Notes: generated by a model from the letters alone, not told the origin. DNA of 64,000 bases from Aeromicrobium sp. Root236 (GCF_001428805.1 NZ_LMIS01000001.1:1112528-1176527), one strand, 5' to 3'; shown: positions 16,054 through 25,900, counted from the first letter of the stretch. Translations and numbers: made by a program.

Positions 16054-17595
16054 TCAGTCATATTTGGCCTCGATCCACCAGGAGCCGGCCTCCACGATCA
16101 TGAGGTACGCGCTGCCGTCGACGCCGACGACCTGGAACCGGGCGATGCGCCGGGCCGCGGCCTCGTCCCACCACTGGTCGTCGACCGGCCAGGGCCCGGC
16201 CCACGACGCCACGGGCTGCCAGTCCTGACCCGCCGCGGCCCGGAACCGCGCCGGCTCGCCGGTGACCATGCCGCGACCCGTGACCCCGATTGCTTGCCCC
16301 TCGGCGCCGACGACCATCGCCTGTTGGGGCTCGGCATAGACCGTCGCGGGTGCCGGCGGCGGCAGGCTGCCCGGCCACGGCAGTCCGGCCGCCCGCGCGG
16401 CGACCGGCCGCTCACCCCACGGGGCGAGCAGCTGCCGCTCGGCCGGCCCACGGCCACCCTGCACCGAGACCGACACGACCGCCTCGTGACCCACGATGCT
16501 CTGCACCCGCGCCACCCCGCGCTCGACCCGTTCGTCGGGGCCGCCGCCGAAGAGGCTGTCGGCGTGGTCGCCGAGCGGCTCGGTGACCTCGGGGATCAGG
16601 CGTACGGCGTCGACCGGTGCCGTGATTGCACCGTCGACCGACAGCTGCCAGCGGACCCGGTCGACCAGGTCGGTCGGTCCGAACCACCGCGGATGCATCC
16701 ACCGCCGTGAGGTCGCCAGCGAGCCGTCGGTGTCGACCTCGATCAGGACCGTCGTGCACACCAGTCCATGGCCCGCGAGATCCGTCACGAACTTCTCGGC
16801 CGTCGTGCGTACGCTGAACGCGATCTGCTCCGCGAGGTCGAGGGGCGGCTCCAGCATCAGCGTCGCCTCGAACTCCGGTGGCACCTGCCGCCGGCTGATC
16901 GGCTGCGGGTTGAGCCCGCGCGCCATGCGGTGCAGCAGCTCGCCGTGCGTGCCGAACCGGGTGTGCACGTCGGCCGGCGACAAGGCGGCGAAGTCGCCCA
17001 AGGTCAGCAGCCCCATGCGGCGGAGCAGACCCACCATTCCCCCACTCGCAGAGCTCGCGGGAGGTGCCCCCACGACATCGTCAAGGGCGTCGACCGGCAG
17101 GTCACGCAGGAACTGCGCCGATCCACCGGGAGGTACGACGAGGCTGTCCTGGGCCAACGCGCGACGAGCAGCCTGCTCGGCGGCGAAGAGCCCGTCGGCG
17201 ATGCCGGCCCGGACGTCCCACACCCCCAGGCGTACGAGCCGCTCGGCGATGACCGCCGCCGCCTCGGCCTCACCGCCGTAGAACCGGGCCGGCACGTTGA
17301 TCGCGCAGAGCCCGGGCCGCAACGGTGCCACCCCGGGGCTGAGCTCCTCGATCGCGGTCAGCACCGCCTCGAAGGCCCGCGCATCGGCATCGGGGTTGTA
17401 GTCGTGCAGGACGAGCCCTGGGCACCGTGACTGGGCATCGCGCCGCCGCATGCCCCGGCGTACGCCTTCGGCCCGCGCAGCCTGCGAGCAGGCCAGCACC
17501 TGACCCTTGTGGAGCACCGCCGCGGGCGTCGAGGCCGAGCTCTCGACCGCCACGATCGGCCAGTCCGGCGCCCACAGCACCATGGTCCGGGTCAT
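16054..17595 (-). CDS. imuB: ImuB, Y-family polymerase-like mutasome hub
   Basis: This 513-residue protein starts MTRTMVLWAPDWPIVAVESS and has the Y-family polymerase fold (little finger and palm regions visible in GVAPLRPGLCAINVPARFYGG and SPADVHTRFGTHGELLHRMARG) but lacks the usual catalytic Asp-Glu arrangement. In mycobacteria ImuB is inactive as a polymerase and links DnaE2 and ImuA' to the beta clamp. It starts at ATG 17595, two bases after the imuA' stop, and is the middle gene of the SOS cassette. The longer reading to 17766 overlaps imuA' and is rejected. Confidence 0.92.
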   Translation of the reverse strand: MTRTMVLWAPDWPIVAVESSASTPAAVLHKGQVLACSQAARAEGVRRGMRRRDAQSRCPGLVLHDYNPDADARAFEAVLTAIEELSPGVAPLRPGLCAINVPARFYGGEAEAAAVIAERLVRLGVWDVRAGIADGLFAAEQAARRALAQDSLVVPPGGSAQFLRDLPVDALDDVVGAPPASSASGGMVGLLRRMGLLTLGDFAALSPADVHTRFGTHGELLHRMARGLNPQPISRRQVPPEFEATLMLEPPLDLAEQIAFSVRTTAEKFVTDLAGHGLVCTTVLIEVDTDGSLATSRRWMHPRWFGPTDLVDRVRWQLSVDGAITAPVDAVRLIPEVTEPLGDHADSLFGGGPDERVERGVARVQSIVGHEAVVSVSVQGGRGPAERQLLAPWGERPVAARAAGLPWPGSLPPPAPATVYAEPQQAMVVGAEGQAIGVTGRGMVTGEPARFRAAAGQDWQPVASWAGPWPVDDQWWDEAAARRIARFQVVGVDGSAYLMIVEAGSWWIEAKYD

Positions 17596-17597
17596 GC

Positions 17598-18248
17598 CTA
17601 GCTCACGCTCCGCAGCTGGGCCGGCTGCTGCTCGACGCGTCGGATGACCTGGGCACGATCGGGCAGCCACAGCTGTCCCGTGCGGACCGGGGCCGTGCCG
17701 CGCTGGACCTCGACCGTGACCCGGCGCGCCTGCAGGTGCCCGTGCCCACGACCCAGCCCCACCCACTGGGCGTCACGCAACGACAACCGGGCGTCGCACC
17801 GCGGCCAGTCGCCGTAGGCGATGAGGACGGCTCCGCGCTGTCGCAGCCGGGCACTGATGCGGCTGACGTCCTTGGCCGAGACCTCTGCGGGCGCGGCCAC
17901 CACGACGACGCCCAGCACGTCGATCAGGGCGGCCGTGACCTCGAGCCAGGCCTCCCCCGGATCGGGCACCAGGATCGTCCGCCGGAGCTCGACGCCGGCC
18001 GCTGCGGCGGCCTCCAGGCCGAACTCCGCCGACCCCACGACCCCGCACCAGGCGCCATCAGCCGAAGGGCCCGCCATCAGCGCCATGGCGAGGCTCGCCG
18101 AGTCGACCGCATAGCTCGATCCGGTCTGCAATTGCAGCAGTCCCGAGAAGGCCGGGTGCGTCGCCACGGGCTGGGCCGCGGGACGGCCCTGCATCTGGTT
18201 GACGCGGGCTCGCAGCTCGTCCAGGGTCGGGGCAGGAGCGGCGGTCAT
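17598..18248 (-). CDS. imuA': ImuA', mutasome accessory protein
   Basis: This 216-residue protein (MTAAPAPTLDELRARVNQMQ) is the RecA/SulA-like partner of ImuB. It shows a RecA-like core (LLQLQTGSSYAVDSASLAMAL, and the strands VVGSAEFGLEAAAAAGVEL, VLGVVVVAAPAEVSAKDVSRI) without an intact Walker A, as expected for actinobacterial ImuA'. Position first in a cassette with imuB and dnaE2, and a perfect SOS box ten bases upstream of its ATG, make the identification firm even though this family diverges quickly. Confidence 0.87.
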   Translation of the reverse strand: MTAAPAPTLDELRARVNQMQGRPAAQPVATHPAFSGLLQLQTGSSYAVDSASLAMALMAGPSADGAWCGVVGSAEFGLEAAAAAGVELRRTILVPDPGEAWLEVTAALIDVLGVVVVAAPAEVSAKDVSRISARLRQRGAVLIAYGDWPRCDARLSLRDAQWVGLGRGHGHLQARRVTVEVQRGTAPVRTGQLWLPDRAQVIRRVEQQPAQLRSVS

Positions 18249-18257
18249 TCACCCATC

Positions 18258-18275
18258 TTCGAACATGTGTTCGAA
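18258..18275 (-). promoter_or_regulatory. SOS (LexA) box of the mutasome operon
   Basis: TTCGAACATGTGTTCGAA is a perfect 18-bp palindrome matching the actinobacterial LexA consensus TCGAAC-N4-GTTCGA. It ends ten bases before the imuA' ATG, so LexA bound here would block transcription of imuA'-imuB-dnaE2 until DNA damage. Confidence 0.93.
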
Positions 18276-18296
18276 GGAGTCAATCCGCCGCAAGGA

Positions 18297-20288
18297 CTAC
18301 TTCGACACACTCACTCCGACCGCGCTGGACCACTTGGCCACCACCCGCGCATTGCCGTTGAAACGCACCTGCACCTTGCGCGTACCGGTCGCCGTGAACA
18401 CCGGCAGGTGCACCCGGGCCTGGCCCGACACCAGCGTCACGAGTGCCACACGGCGACCGTCGACGTACACCCCGACAGTGCCGGTCGGCGACTGTCCCTG
18501 TGCCGCGGTCACGGTCACGTTGGCGTACAACCGGGTGGTCCTGAGGCGGGCACGCGTCGATGACAGGCGGAGCGCCACCGTGGCCTGAGCCTTGGGCACG
18601 GCCTTGGCGACCGAGAGCCCGGAGAAGTCCGGGTAGCCCTCCGTGTGGGACGTCGACCGTACGGTCAGCGTCCGACCCAGGTCGACCGCCGCCAGCTCGT
18701 ACGACCTGGAGGTGGCACCCGCGATCGCCGTCCCGTCACGCAGCCACTGGTACGTCACGGAGTCCGGGTGACCGTTCCACCGGCCCGGCGTGAACGAGAC
18801 CGTGCTGCCGATCGTCGAGCCGCCCACCAGCGACGGGTGACCGACCGGAGCGGGAATGCCGGCCAGGTTGAGGATGCCGGCGCCGCACACGTTGCGCTCC
18901 GCCCCGGTCGTGGGGTCGTGCGAGATGCAGGTGTAGTAGCTGTCGAACTCCGGCGGCTTGAGCGCGGCCTTCTTCAGCACCTGGGCGACCTGGTCGTTCG
19001 TGAAGTGGCCGAGCGACAGCACCAACGCCGCGGCAGCGGACACGGCCGGCGCCGCCATCGAGGTGCCCGAGTTCTGCCCGTACGTCGACCGGACCGGACC
19101 GGCCGTCCCGGCATCGACGGTCGACCAGATGCCCTCGTTCGGTCCGACCTCGCCGCCCTGCGCCATGATGCCGATCGTGCGCCCGGCATTCGTGTACGAC
19201 GTGGGGCTGCCGTCGACGTCCGTGGCACCCACCGACAGCACGCCCTGGCAGTTGGCCGGAGTCCGGTTCAACAGCGACATGCTCTGGTTGCCGGCCGACA
19301 CGACGACGAGCGATCCGCGCGAGCGGGCCTCGTCGATGACGTCCTGGTAGGCCGCCGGGCACTTCAGGTCCGCGACGCTGCTCGACAGCGAGACGTTGAT
19401 GACGGCGGCCGGTGTCTTGTTGCGCGGGACGCCGGGGACGTACCCACCGGACGCCCAACGGATGCCGGCGATGATGTCCGACATCGTGGCCCCGCACTGC
19501 CCCACGACGCGTACGGGCTGGATGGCCACACCCGGAGCGATGCCCGAGATGCCGATCGTGTTGTTGCGCAGCGCGGCCACGATGCCGGCCACGTGGGTGC
19601 CGTGCCAGGTGCTGGCGTGGGCGGCGCAGTACGTCCCGTTGGAGGCGTTCCCCGGATCTGCTGCATTGGAGTCCCGGCCGTTGCCGTCCTTGGAGTTGCG
19701 GGTGTCGGCGATCAGGTCGTAGCCCGGAACGGTCTGCTTCGCCAGGTCCGGGTGCGAGACGATGCCGCCGTCGACCAGTGCGACGACGACCGACTTGCTG
19801 CCCTTCGTGGCGTCCCACATGGTCGGGGCATCCATGCTGAAGTCCGGCTTCGCAGGCGGGTCCTCGCCGGAGTCCGACGACACGGGCGCCGGCGTCCACA
19901 GGTTGGTCTGGCGGTAGAAGTACGTGTCGTTCGGCGAGACCGAGTCGCTCGTCGCGACGAGGTCCGGGCTGACGTGCGCGACGCCGGGCAGGAGGTTCAG
20001 CACCTTGCTCAGCAGCCGTACGGTCGACGCCGGGACGGCGCGGTCGAGGCGCAGCGACACCGCTGAGTCGCCCATCGGGGTCTGTGCGACGACGTCGCGC
20101 CCCAGCAGCACCGAGATCCGGCGCAGCACTCCTGCCGGGAGCAAGCCGTCGGTCGACACGATCACGCCGGTGGCGTCACCTGCCCGCCAGGCCGGCGCAG
20201 ATGGCGCTGCCTTGGTGCCGGCTTCGGCGACGGACGGCAGCGCCAGACAACAGGCAACCAACGCCAAGGAGAGAACCCAACGCCTCAT
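18297..20288 (-). CDS. Secreted subtilisin-like serine protease (S8) with Ig-like tail
   Basis: This 663-residue protein has a signal peptide (MRRWVLSLALVACCLALPSVAEA) and an S8 catalytic domain: Asp in VALVDGGIVSHPD (D173), His in HGTHVAG (H229), oxyanion Asn in SAGN (N334) and Ser in GTSMAAP (S410). The Asp motif is D-G-G rather than the usual D-S/T-G. Residues 40-115 resemble an inhibitor I9-like propeptide. Beyond residue 480 two beta-rich repeats (PSLVGGSTIGSTVSFTPGRW and a final Ig-like domain) follow, probably for wall or substrate contact. It stands alone between the mutasome and the peptide importer and may supply peptides to the latter; that link is speculation. Confidence 0.88.
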   Translation of the reverse strand: MRRWVLSLALVACCLALPSVAEAGTKAAPSAPAWRAGDATGVIVSTDGLLPAGVLRRISVLLGRDVVAQTPMGDSAVSLRLDRAVPASTVRLLSKVLNLLPGVAHVSPDLVATSDSVSPNDTYFYRQTNLWTPAPVSSDSGEDPPAKPDFSMDAPTMWDATKGSKSVVVALVDGGIVSHPDLAKQTVPGYDLIADTRNSKDGNGRDSNAADPGNASNGTYCAAHASTWHGTHVAGIVAALRNNTIGISGIAPGVAIQPVRVVGQCGATMSDIIAGIRWASGGYVPGVPRNKTPAAVINVSLSSSVADLKCPAAYQDVIDEARSRGSLVVVSAGNQSMSLLNRTPANCQGVLSVGATDVDGSPTSYTNAGRTIGIMAQGGEVGPNEGIWSTVDAGTAGPVRSTYGQNSGTSMAAPAVSAAAALVLSLGHFTNDQVAQVLKKAALKPPEFDSYYTCISHDPTTGAERNVCGAGILNLAGIPAPVGHPSLVGGSTIGSTVSFTPGRWNGHPDSVTYQWLRDGTAIAGATSRSYELAAVDLGRTLTVRSTSHTEGYPDFSGLSVAKAVPKAQATVALRLSSTRARLRTTRLYANVTVTAAQGQSPTGTVGVYVDGRRVALVTLVSGQARVHLPVFTATGTRKVQVRFNGNARVVAKWSSAVGVSVSK

Positions 20289-20366
20289 GCCGACCCTTCG
20301 CTAGCGTCCGCTCCCGGACGTCAGCGTACGGCAGGTGTGCCGAAACCGTGGAATCTCAGCGCAGAA

Positions 20367-22079
20367 TCAGGCTCCGAGCTCGATCGACGCACCCGGAATC
20401 GCGTCCAGGAGCTTGCGCGTGTAGTCCTTCTGCGGGTTGTCGAAGACCTCCGACACCTTCGCCGCCTCCACGACCTTGCCGTCCTGCATCACGATCACGT
20501 TGTCGGCGATCTGCCGCACGACCGCGAGGTCGTGCGTGATGAACAGGTAGCTCAGGCCGAGCTCAGCCTGCAGGTCATTGAGCAGCTCCAGGATCTGAGC
20601 CTGCACCAGGACGTCGAGGGCCGAGACCGCCTCGTCGCAGATCACGACCTCCGGCTCGAGCGCCAGGGCCCGGGCGATCGCCACGCGCTGCCGCTGGCCA
20701 CCGGACAGCTCGCCTGGGTAGCGCGACATCACCGTCGTCGGCAGCGAGACCTTGTCGAGCAGGTCGCGCACGCGCGCCTCGCGCTCCTTCTTGGTGCCCA
20801 CCTTGTGGGTGTGAAGGGGCTCCTCGATCGACTGGTAGATCGAGTAGAGCGGGTCGAGCGAGGCGTACGGGTTCTGGAACACCGGCTGCATCTGACGACG
20901 CAGCTTGAGGCGCTCGGCCTTGGAGTTGAGCTCGCGCATGTCACGGCCGTCGAACAGCACCCGGCCGGACGAGGGCGGCAGCAGGTCGAGGACCATGCGG
21001 GCCACGGTCGACTTGCCCGAACCCGACTCGCCGACGATGGCCGTGGTGGTGCCACGGCGCAAGGTGAACGAGACGTCGTCGACCGCGGCGAAGTCGACCT
21101 TCTGCCACGGCTTCGCTCCACGCAGCTTGAAGATCTTGGTGAGGTTCTCCACCACGATGATGTCGTTGCGACCCTCGCCGAACTCCGACGCACTGTGCGC
21201 GACCTCTTCGGCGATCTCCGCCGCGGTCTGCACGGCCTGCTCACGCACCTCGGCCCTCGCCCGTACGGACGACAGCCGCTGGGACGCCAGTGACGGCGCC
21301 TTGGACACGAGACGCTTCGTGTAGGGGTGCTCGGGGTTCTGCAGGATGTCGCGAGCAGGACCCGACTCGACGATCCGGCCGCGGTACATCACGACGAGGT
21401 GATCGGCACGCTCAGCGGCGAGGCCGAGGTCGTGCGTGATCAGCATGACCGCGACACCGAGCGTGTCGGTCAGCTGGTCGAGGTGGTCGAGGATCTGCTT
21501 CTGCACCGTCACGTCGAGCGCCGAGGTGGGTTCGTCGGCGATCAGCAGCTTGGGGCGGGCCGCGAGACCCATGGCGATCAGCGCGCGCTGGCGCATGCCG
21601 CCGGAGAACTCATGGGGATACTGGCGAGCCCGACGCTCGGCGTCCGGCAGACCGGCCTCCTCGAGCAGCTCGACGACGCGCTTGTCGGCCTCTGCGCCTC
21701 TGGCGACACCGTTGGCGACGAGGGCCTCCTTGATCTGGAAGCCCACCTTCCACAACGGGTTGAGGTTGGACATCGGGTCCTGCGGCACGAGGCCGATCTC
21801 CGACCCACGCAACGCGAGGATCTTGCTGCGCGAGGAGCGGCTGATGTCGTTGCCCTCGAACTGGATCTCGCCGCCGAGGACCTTGCCGCTGCCGGGCAGG
21901 AGCCCGATGACCGCGTGCGCGAGGGTCGACTTGCCGGATCCGGACTCGCCCACGATCGCGATGGTCTGGCCGGGATAGATCGTGAGGTTGGCCTGGTCGA
22001 CGGCCGTGAGGACCTGCTTGCCGGCGGTGAAGCCGACACTGAGGTTCTCGACCTTGAGCAGAGGCTCGGTGCCGTTCAC
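20367..22079 (-). CDS. Oligopeptide ABC importer, fused dual ATPase (DppD-DppF type)
   Basis: This 570-residue protein contains two complete nucleotide-binding domains in one chain. Each has Walker [10 protein letters not shown]; signatures are [14 protein letters not shown] (first) and [15 protein letters not shown] (second), with Walker B regions [12 protein letters not shown] and [12 protein letters not shown]. Each is followed by the peptide-transporter C-terminal extension ([21 protein letters not shown]). It would power the two permeases encoded upstream, overlapping the second one by four bases (ATGA). Fused DppDF-type ATPases are common in actinobacteria. Confidence 0.93.
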   Translation of the reverse strand: MNGTEPLLKVENLSVGFTAGKQVLTAVDQANLTIYPGQTIAIVGESGSGKSTLAHAVIGLLPGSGKVLGGEIQFEGNDISRSSRSKILALRGSEIGLVPQDPMSNLNPLWKVGFQIKEALVANGVARGAEADKRVVELLEEAGLPDAERRARQYPHEFSGGMRQRALIAMGLAARPKLLIADEPTSALDVTVQKQILDHLDQLTDTLGVAVMLITHDLGLAAERADHLVVMYRGRIVESGPARDILQNPEHPYTKRLVSKAPSLASQRLSSVRARAEVREQAVQTAAEIAEEVAHSASEFGEGRNDIIVVENLTKIFKLRGAKPWQKVDFAAVDDVSFTLRRGTTTAIVGESGSGKSTVARMVLDLLPPSSGRVLFDGRDMRELNSKAERLKLRRQMQPVFQNPYASLDPLYSIYQSIEEPLHTHKVGTKKEREARVRDLLDKVSLPTTVMSRYPGELSGGQRQRVAIARALALEPEVVICDEAVSALDVLVQAQILELLNDLQAELGLSYLFITHDLAVVRQIADNVIVMQDGKVVEAAKVSEVFDNPQKDYTRKLLDAIPGASIELGA

Positions 22080-23059
22080 TTCTTCCTCGCCTTCGGGTCG
22101 AGTGCTTCTCGGACGGCCTCACCCAGGAGGATGAAGCCGAGGACGGTGAGCGCGAGCGCGGCCGCCGGGACGTACATGACCCTCAGGTGCTGGCCCGAAC
22201 GGACCTGCGACTGGGCGGCCGAGAGGTCGTTGCCCCACGACGCCATGGTGCTGGGGAATCCCAGGCCGAGGAACGACAGCGACGTCTCGGCCACGATGAA
22301 CACACCGAGCGAGATCGTGGCCGTCACGATGACGGGCGCCAGGGCGTTGGGGACGATGTGGCGCCACAGGTTCTTCATCCTGGACGCGCCGATCGCCGTG
22401 GCGGCGTCGACGAACTCGAGGTTCTTGGTCTCCAGCACCGCCCCTCGCATCTGGCGAGTGATCTGCGGCCAGGCGAACAGCGACAGGGCGAGCACGACCA
22501 CGAGGACCGAGAGCCAGAAACCGCGATCCGGCCACCGGTTGTTGAGCACCGAGACCGTGACGATGGAGGCCAGCAGCAGCGGGATCGAGAAGAAGATGTC
22601 GCTCAGGCGCGAGATGATCGTGTCGGCGAACTTGCCGTAGTAGCCGGCGACTGCGCCGGTCACCACGCCGAGGAGCGTCGTGAGGATCGTCGTGAAGAAT
22701 CCCACTGCGACGGAGGCGCGAGCGCCGTAGACCGTACGGGACCAGACGTCGTAGCCCTGCTGGGTGTATCCGAAAGGATGCCCCTTGGATGCCGGCTCGA
22801 AGCTCTTGCTCAGGTCGTTCGTGCTGGGCTTGACGTCGGTGAAGAGCGTCGGGAAGAAGATCATGGCTGCGATGACACCGAGGATCACGATCGACAGCCA
22901 GAACAGGATCGAGGTGCGCAGCCGCTTCCACGCCTCCTTCCACTGGCTCTCTGGGACGGCGTCCACGTCGACGGCGTCGATCTCCCGCAACGGGGTCTCG
23001 TCGCTCGGGGCGACGAAGCGTTCCTGGCCCGGGTGTGTCCCCGGCTGGGTCTCATACAT
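22076..23059 (-). CDS. Oligopeptide ABC importer permease (DppC/OppC type)
   Basis: This 327-residue permease has a cytoplasmic N-terminus, a first membrane helix (SILFWLSIVILGVIAAMIFF) and the OppC N-terminal plus binding-protein-dependent transport domain. The ATPase-contact EAA loop reads EFVDAATAIGASRMKNLWRHIVPN. It overlaps the upstream permease by 8 nt and the ATPase by 4 nt. With the other subunits it would import di- or oligopeptides. Confidence 0.92.
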   Translation of the reverse strand: MYETQPGTHPGQERFVAPSDETPLREIDAVDVDAVPESQWKEAWKRLRTSILFWLSIVILGVIAAMIFFPTLFTDVKPSTNDLSKSFEPASKGHPFGYTQQGYDVWSRTVYGARASVAVGFFTTILTTLLGVVTGAVAGYYGKFADTIISRLSDIFFSIPLLLASIVTVSVLNNRWPDRGFWLSVLVVVLALSLFAWPQITRQMRGAVLETKNLEFVDAATAIGASRMKNLWRHIVPNALAPVIVTATISLGVFIVAETSLSFLGLGFPSTMASWGNDLSAAQSQVRSGQHLRVMYVPAAALALTVLGFILLGEAVREALDPKARKK

Positions 23060-23978
23060 AGCGGATCCTCGGGTCGAGTACGGCGTAGATCAGGTCGACC
23101 ACCAGGCTCATCAGCACGTAGACCATGACCATGAAGGTCACGATGGCGACGACCGTGGCGGTCTCACCCTTCTGAATCGCGATGTAGGCGGCGTTGCCGA
23201 TGCCGGGAACGTTGAAGATGGTTTCCGTGATGACGGCACCGGCCATGAGCGAGCCGAGGTTGATGCCGATGTAGGTGACGACGGGGACCAACGAGTTGCG
23301 CAGCACGTGGTTGCGCACCACGGCGCGGTTGGAGAGGCCCTTGGCGCGTGCGGTTCGTACGTGGTCGGCGCTGAGGTTCTCGGCGACCGAGGTGCGCGTG
23401 AGGCGGATCGTGTAGGCGAAGTTGGCGATCGCCAGCACGATGGCCGGCAATATCAGGTCGGTCACCGTCCAGTCGCCGCCCACCGTGGGCGATGTCCACC
23501 CGAGCTTGACGCCGAAGATCAGCTGCATGACGAAGCCGAGGACGAAGATCGGGATCGAGATCAGCAGCAGCGAGATGACCAGGGCGGTCGAGTCGAAGAT
23601 GCCGTTGCGGTTGAGTCCGGCGATCGTGCCGATCGTGATGCCGAGGATCGCATCGATGCCAAGGGCCATGAATGCGAGCGTCACGGTGACCGGGAACGTC
23701 TCCTTGATCAGGTCCATGACGGGCTGGCCCGAGAAGGTGTCGCCGAAGTTGAGGGTCAGCGCGCCCTTGATGAAGTAGAACATCTGGGAGTACCACGGAT
23801 CGTCGAGGTGGTACTGCGCTGCGATCGCGTCGCGCACTTCCTGCGACACCGGTTTGTTGCCGGCGAGGTTGAGTACGGGATCGCCCTGTCGCAGCTGCAA
23901 CAGGAGGAAGAGGATGGCCACGGCGCCGATGAACACCGGGATGGTTTGCAGCAACCGTTTGGCGACGTACCACCACAT
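23052..23978 (-). CDS. Oligopeptide ABC importer permease (DppB/OppB type)
   Basis: This 308-residue permease begins MWWYVAKRLLQTIPVFIGAVAILFLL, the usual OppB-type first helix, and carries the EAA loop DHVRTARAKGLSNRAVVRNHVLRNSLVPVV split over the third cytoplasmic loop. The N-terminal extracytoplasmic segment GDPVLNLAGNKPVS is also typical. It is separated from the binding-protein gene by 165 bp that contain a hairpin, so it is probably expressed at a lower level than the binding protein. Confidence 0.92.
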   Translation of the reverse strand: MWWYVAKRLLQTIPVFIGAVAILFLLLQLRQGDPVLNLAGNKPVSQEVRDAIAAQYHLDDPWYSQMFYFIKGALTLNFGDTFSGQPVMDLIKETFPVTVTLAFMALGIDAILGITIGTIAGLNRNGIFDSTALVISLLLISIPIFVLGFVMQLIFGVKLGWTSPTVGGDWTVTDLILPAIVLAIANFAYTIRLTRTSVAENLSADHVRTARAKGLSNRAVVRNHVLRNSLVPVVTYIGINLGSLMAGAVITETIFNVPGIGNAAYIAIQKGETATVVAIVTFMVMVYVLMSLVVDLIYAVLDPRIRYV

Positions 23979-24097
23979 GGTTGATCTCCTGAAGGTCGTG
24001 GAAGCGTGGACCCACGCGGTCCGGCTTCACGGTACTCCGAAAGCGCAACAACCGGGGGTGAGGCCAGATCGAGCTGGCCAAGGACTAGGCGGACGGA

Positions 24098-24126
24098 ACG
24101 GAGGCAGCCCAGCGGGCCGCCTCCGT
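24098..24126 (-). terminator. Intra-operon hairpin after the peptide-binding protein gene
   Basis: ACGGAGGC (24098-24105) pairs with GCCTCCGT (24119-24126) and GCCC (24107-24110) with GGGC (24114-24117), giving a 12-bp stem with one mismatch and a 3-nt loop, 17 bases after the stop of the binding-protein gene. There is no U tract. It probably works as an attenuator or 3' stabiliser that keeps binding-protein mRNA above permease mRNA. Confidence 0.5.
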
Positions 24127-24143
24127 CCGTCACACCGGCGGTA

Positions 24144-25799
24144 CTACTTCGTCAGTGCGTAGTAGTCCGGCTTCTGCTTCCAGTTGAACTTGAACCCCTT
24201 GAGGTCCTTCGCCGTCACTGCGGTGGCGTTCTGGTACCACAGCGGGATGGCCGGCAGGTCCTTCAGGAGGATGGCCTGCGCCTCGCCGATCAGCTTGTAG
24301 CGAGCGTCGCCCTCAGCAGCGGAGGCTTCGGAGATCAGCTTGTCGAAGTCCTTGTTGCTGTAGTCGCCGTCGTTGGAGCCGGCGCCCGTGGCGTAGATCG
24401 GTCCGAGGTAGTTGAGCATGGACGGGTAGTCCGCCTGCCAACCGGTACGGAACGCGGTCTTGATGGTGCGGTCGGTGACGTCCTTGCGGAGCTCGTCGAA
24501 CGTCGCGTAGACCTTGGGCTCAGCGTCGATCCCCAGCGTGTTCTTGAGCTGGTTGGTCATCGCCTCGGTGAACTCCTTGTTGCCTGCACCGTCGTTGTTG
24601 TAGGCGACGACGAACTTGCCGTCCCACTTCGCGATCTTGTCGGCCTGGGCCCACTTGGCCTTGGCGTCCTCGGCGTTGAACTTCAGCACCTCGTTGCCGT
24701 CGACCTTGTCGGTCCAGCCGTCGAGCACCGGCGACGTGAAGTCGCTGGCAGGCGTACGCGCGTTGTTGAAGATCTTCTCGGTGATCTCGGGGCGGTTGAT
24801 GGCCTCGGAGATCGCCGCGCGACGCAGGTCGCCCTCGTCGTCGTTGCCGAAGTGCTTGAGGCGCTCCGGGATCGTGAGCGAGGAGAAGCTCGAGCCGGGC
24901 TCGTTGTAGGCCGTGACCTTGTCGTCCTTCTCGAACGTGGTCAGCGCGCTCGGCGGGACCTGGTCGAGGACGTCGAGGTTGCCCGACTGGACGTCGGTGT
25001 AGGCCGCATCCGTGCCGCCGCCGGCGTAGAACTTGAAGATCAGGCCGCCGTTCTTCGGCTTGTGGACGCCCTGGTAGTCCGGGTTCGGCTCAAGCGAGAT
25101 CTGCTTGTTGCGCTCCCAGCCCGACTTCGTGAGCTTGTAGGGGCCGTTGCCGATCGGGTGCTCGCCGAACTCCTTGGTGATCTTGCCCGAGGAGTCGTAG
25201 GCCGAGTCCGGGACCGGGAAGTAGGCCGAGTAGCCGAGACGCAGCGGGAAGTCCGACTCCGCCGACTTCAGCGTGATCGTGAACTTCTTGTCGTCGATGA
25301 CCTTCAGGCCCGAGACCTCTTTGGCGCCCTTGACCGTGTTACCGATGTCGTCGGTGCCCTCGATCGGGTAGAAGAAGTAGTTGTTGAGCTGCTTGTTGTC
25401 CGGGTTGGCGCCGTAGTTCCACGCCTTGACGAACGAGTTGGCCGTGACGGCCGAGCCGTCGGTGAACTTCTGGCCGTCCTTGAGCGTGACGGTCCAGACC
25501 TTCTTGGAGTCGTCGGGCTCGATGGACTTGGCAACCTCGTTGGTCACCGAGCCGTCGGTGTTGTAGGCCACCAGACCGGAGAAGAGGTTGTCGATCGGAT
25601 CGCCACCGCCGACCTCGTTGGTTGCGGTCGGGATCAGCGGGTTCTGGGGGTTGGTGCCGTAGACCGTGATGACGGACTTGCTGCCACCGCCGCCGCCCTC
25701 GCTCTTGTCGTCGCTGCCGCCGCCACAAGCCGCCAGGGTAAGGCTGCCGGCCGCGATCAACGCCACACCCGCAAGGCGGGTACGCCGAGAGAGTCGCAT
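24144..25799 (-). CDS. Oligopeptide ABC importer, substrate-binding lipoprotein
   Basis: This 551-residue protein has a lipoprotein signal with lipobox LTLAAC followed by GGGSDDKSE, then an SBP_bac_5 (DppA/OppA class C) fold: GGGDPIDNLFSGLVAYNTDGSV, FTDGSAVTANSFVKAWNYG and the late motif FRTGWQADYPSMLNYLGP. It captures peptides outside the membrane and hands them to the permeases encoded downstream. AGGAGG lies six bases before ATG. A 16-bp palindromic element near 25901-25916 recurs upstream of etfB. Confidence 0.93.
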   Translation of the reverse strand: MRLSRRTRLAGVALIAAGSLTLAACGGGSDDKSEGGGGGSKSVITVYGTNPQNPLIPTATNEVGGGDPIDNLFSGLVAYNTDGSVTNEVAKSIEPDDSKKVWTVTLKDGQKFTDGSAVTANSFVKAWNYGANPDNKQLNNYFFYPIEGTDDIGNTVKGAKEVSGLKVIDDKKFTITLKSAESDFPLRLGYSAYFPVPDSAYDSSGKITKEFGEHPIGNGPYKLTKSGWERNKQISLEPNPDYQGVHKPKNGGLIFKFYAGGGTDAAYTDVQSGNLDVLDQVPPSALTTFEKDDKVTAYNEPGSSFSSLTIPERLKHFGNDDEGDLRRAAISEAINRPEITEKIFNNARTPASDFTSPVLDGWTDKVDGNEVLKFNAEDAKAKWAQADKIAKWDGKFVVAYNNDGAGNKEFTEAMTNQLKNTLGIDAEPKVYATFDELRKDVTDRTIKTAFRTGWQADYPSMLNYLGPIYATGAGSNDGDYSNKDFDKLISEASAAEGDARYKLIGEAQAILLKDLPAIPLWYQNATAVTAKDLKGFKFNWKQKPDYYALTK

Positions 25800-25900
25800 G
25801 GATTCCTCCTGTGATTGTCTGGTGCACGCTGGCGCGCGCCCCCTATGACTATCACTGCGACCCGCTCACGGGACAGCATTGCAGGGCTGCTTAATCAAAG

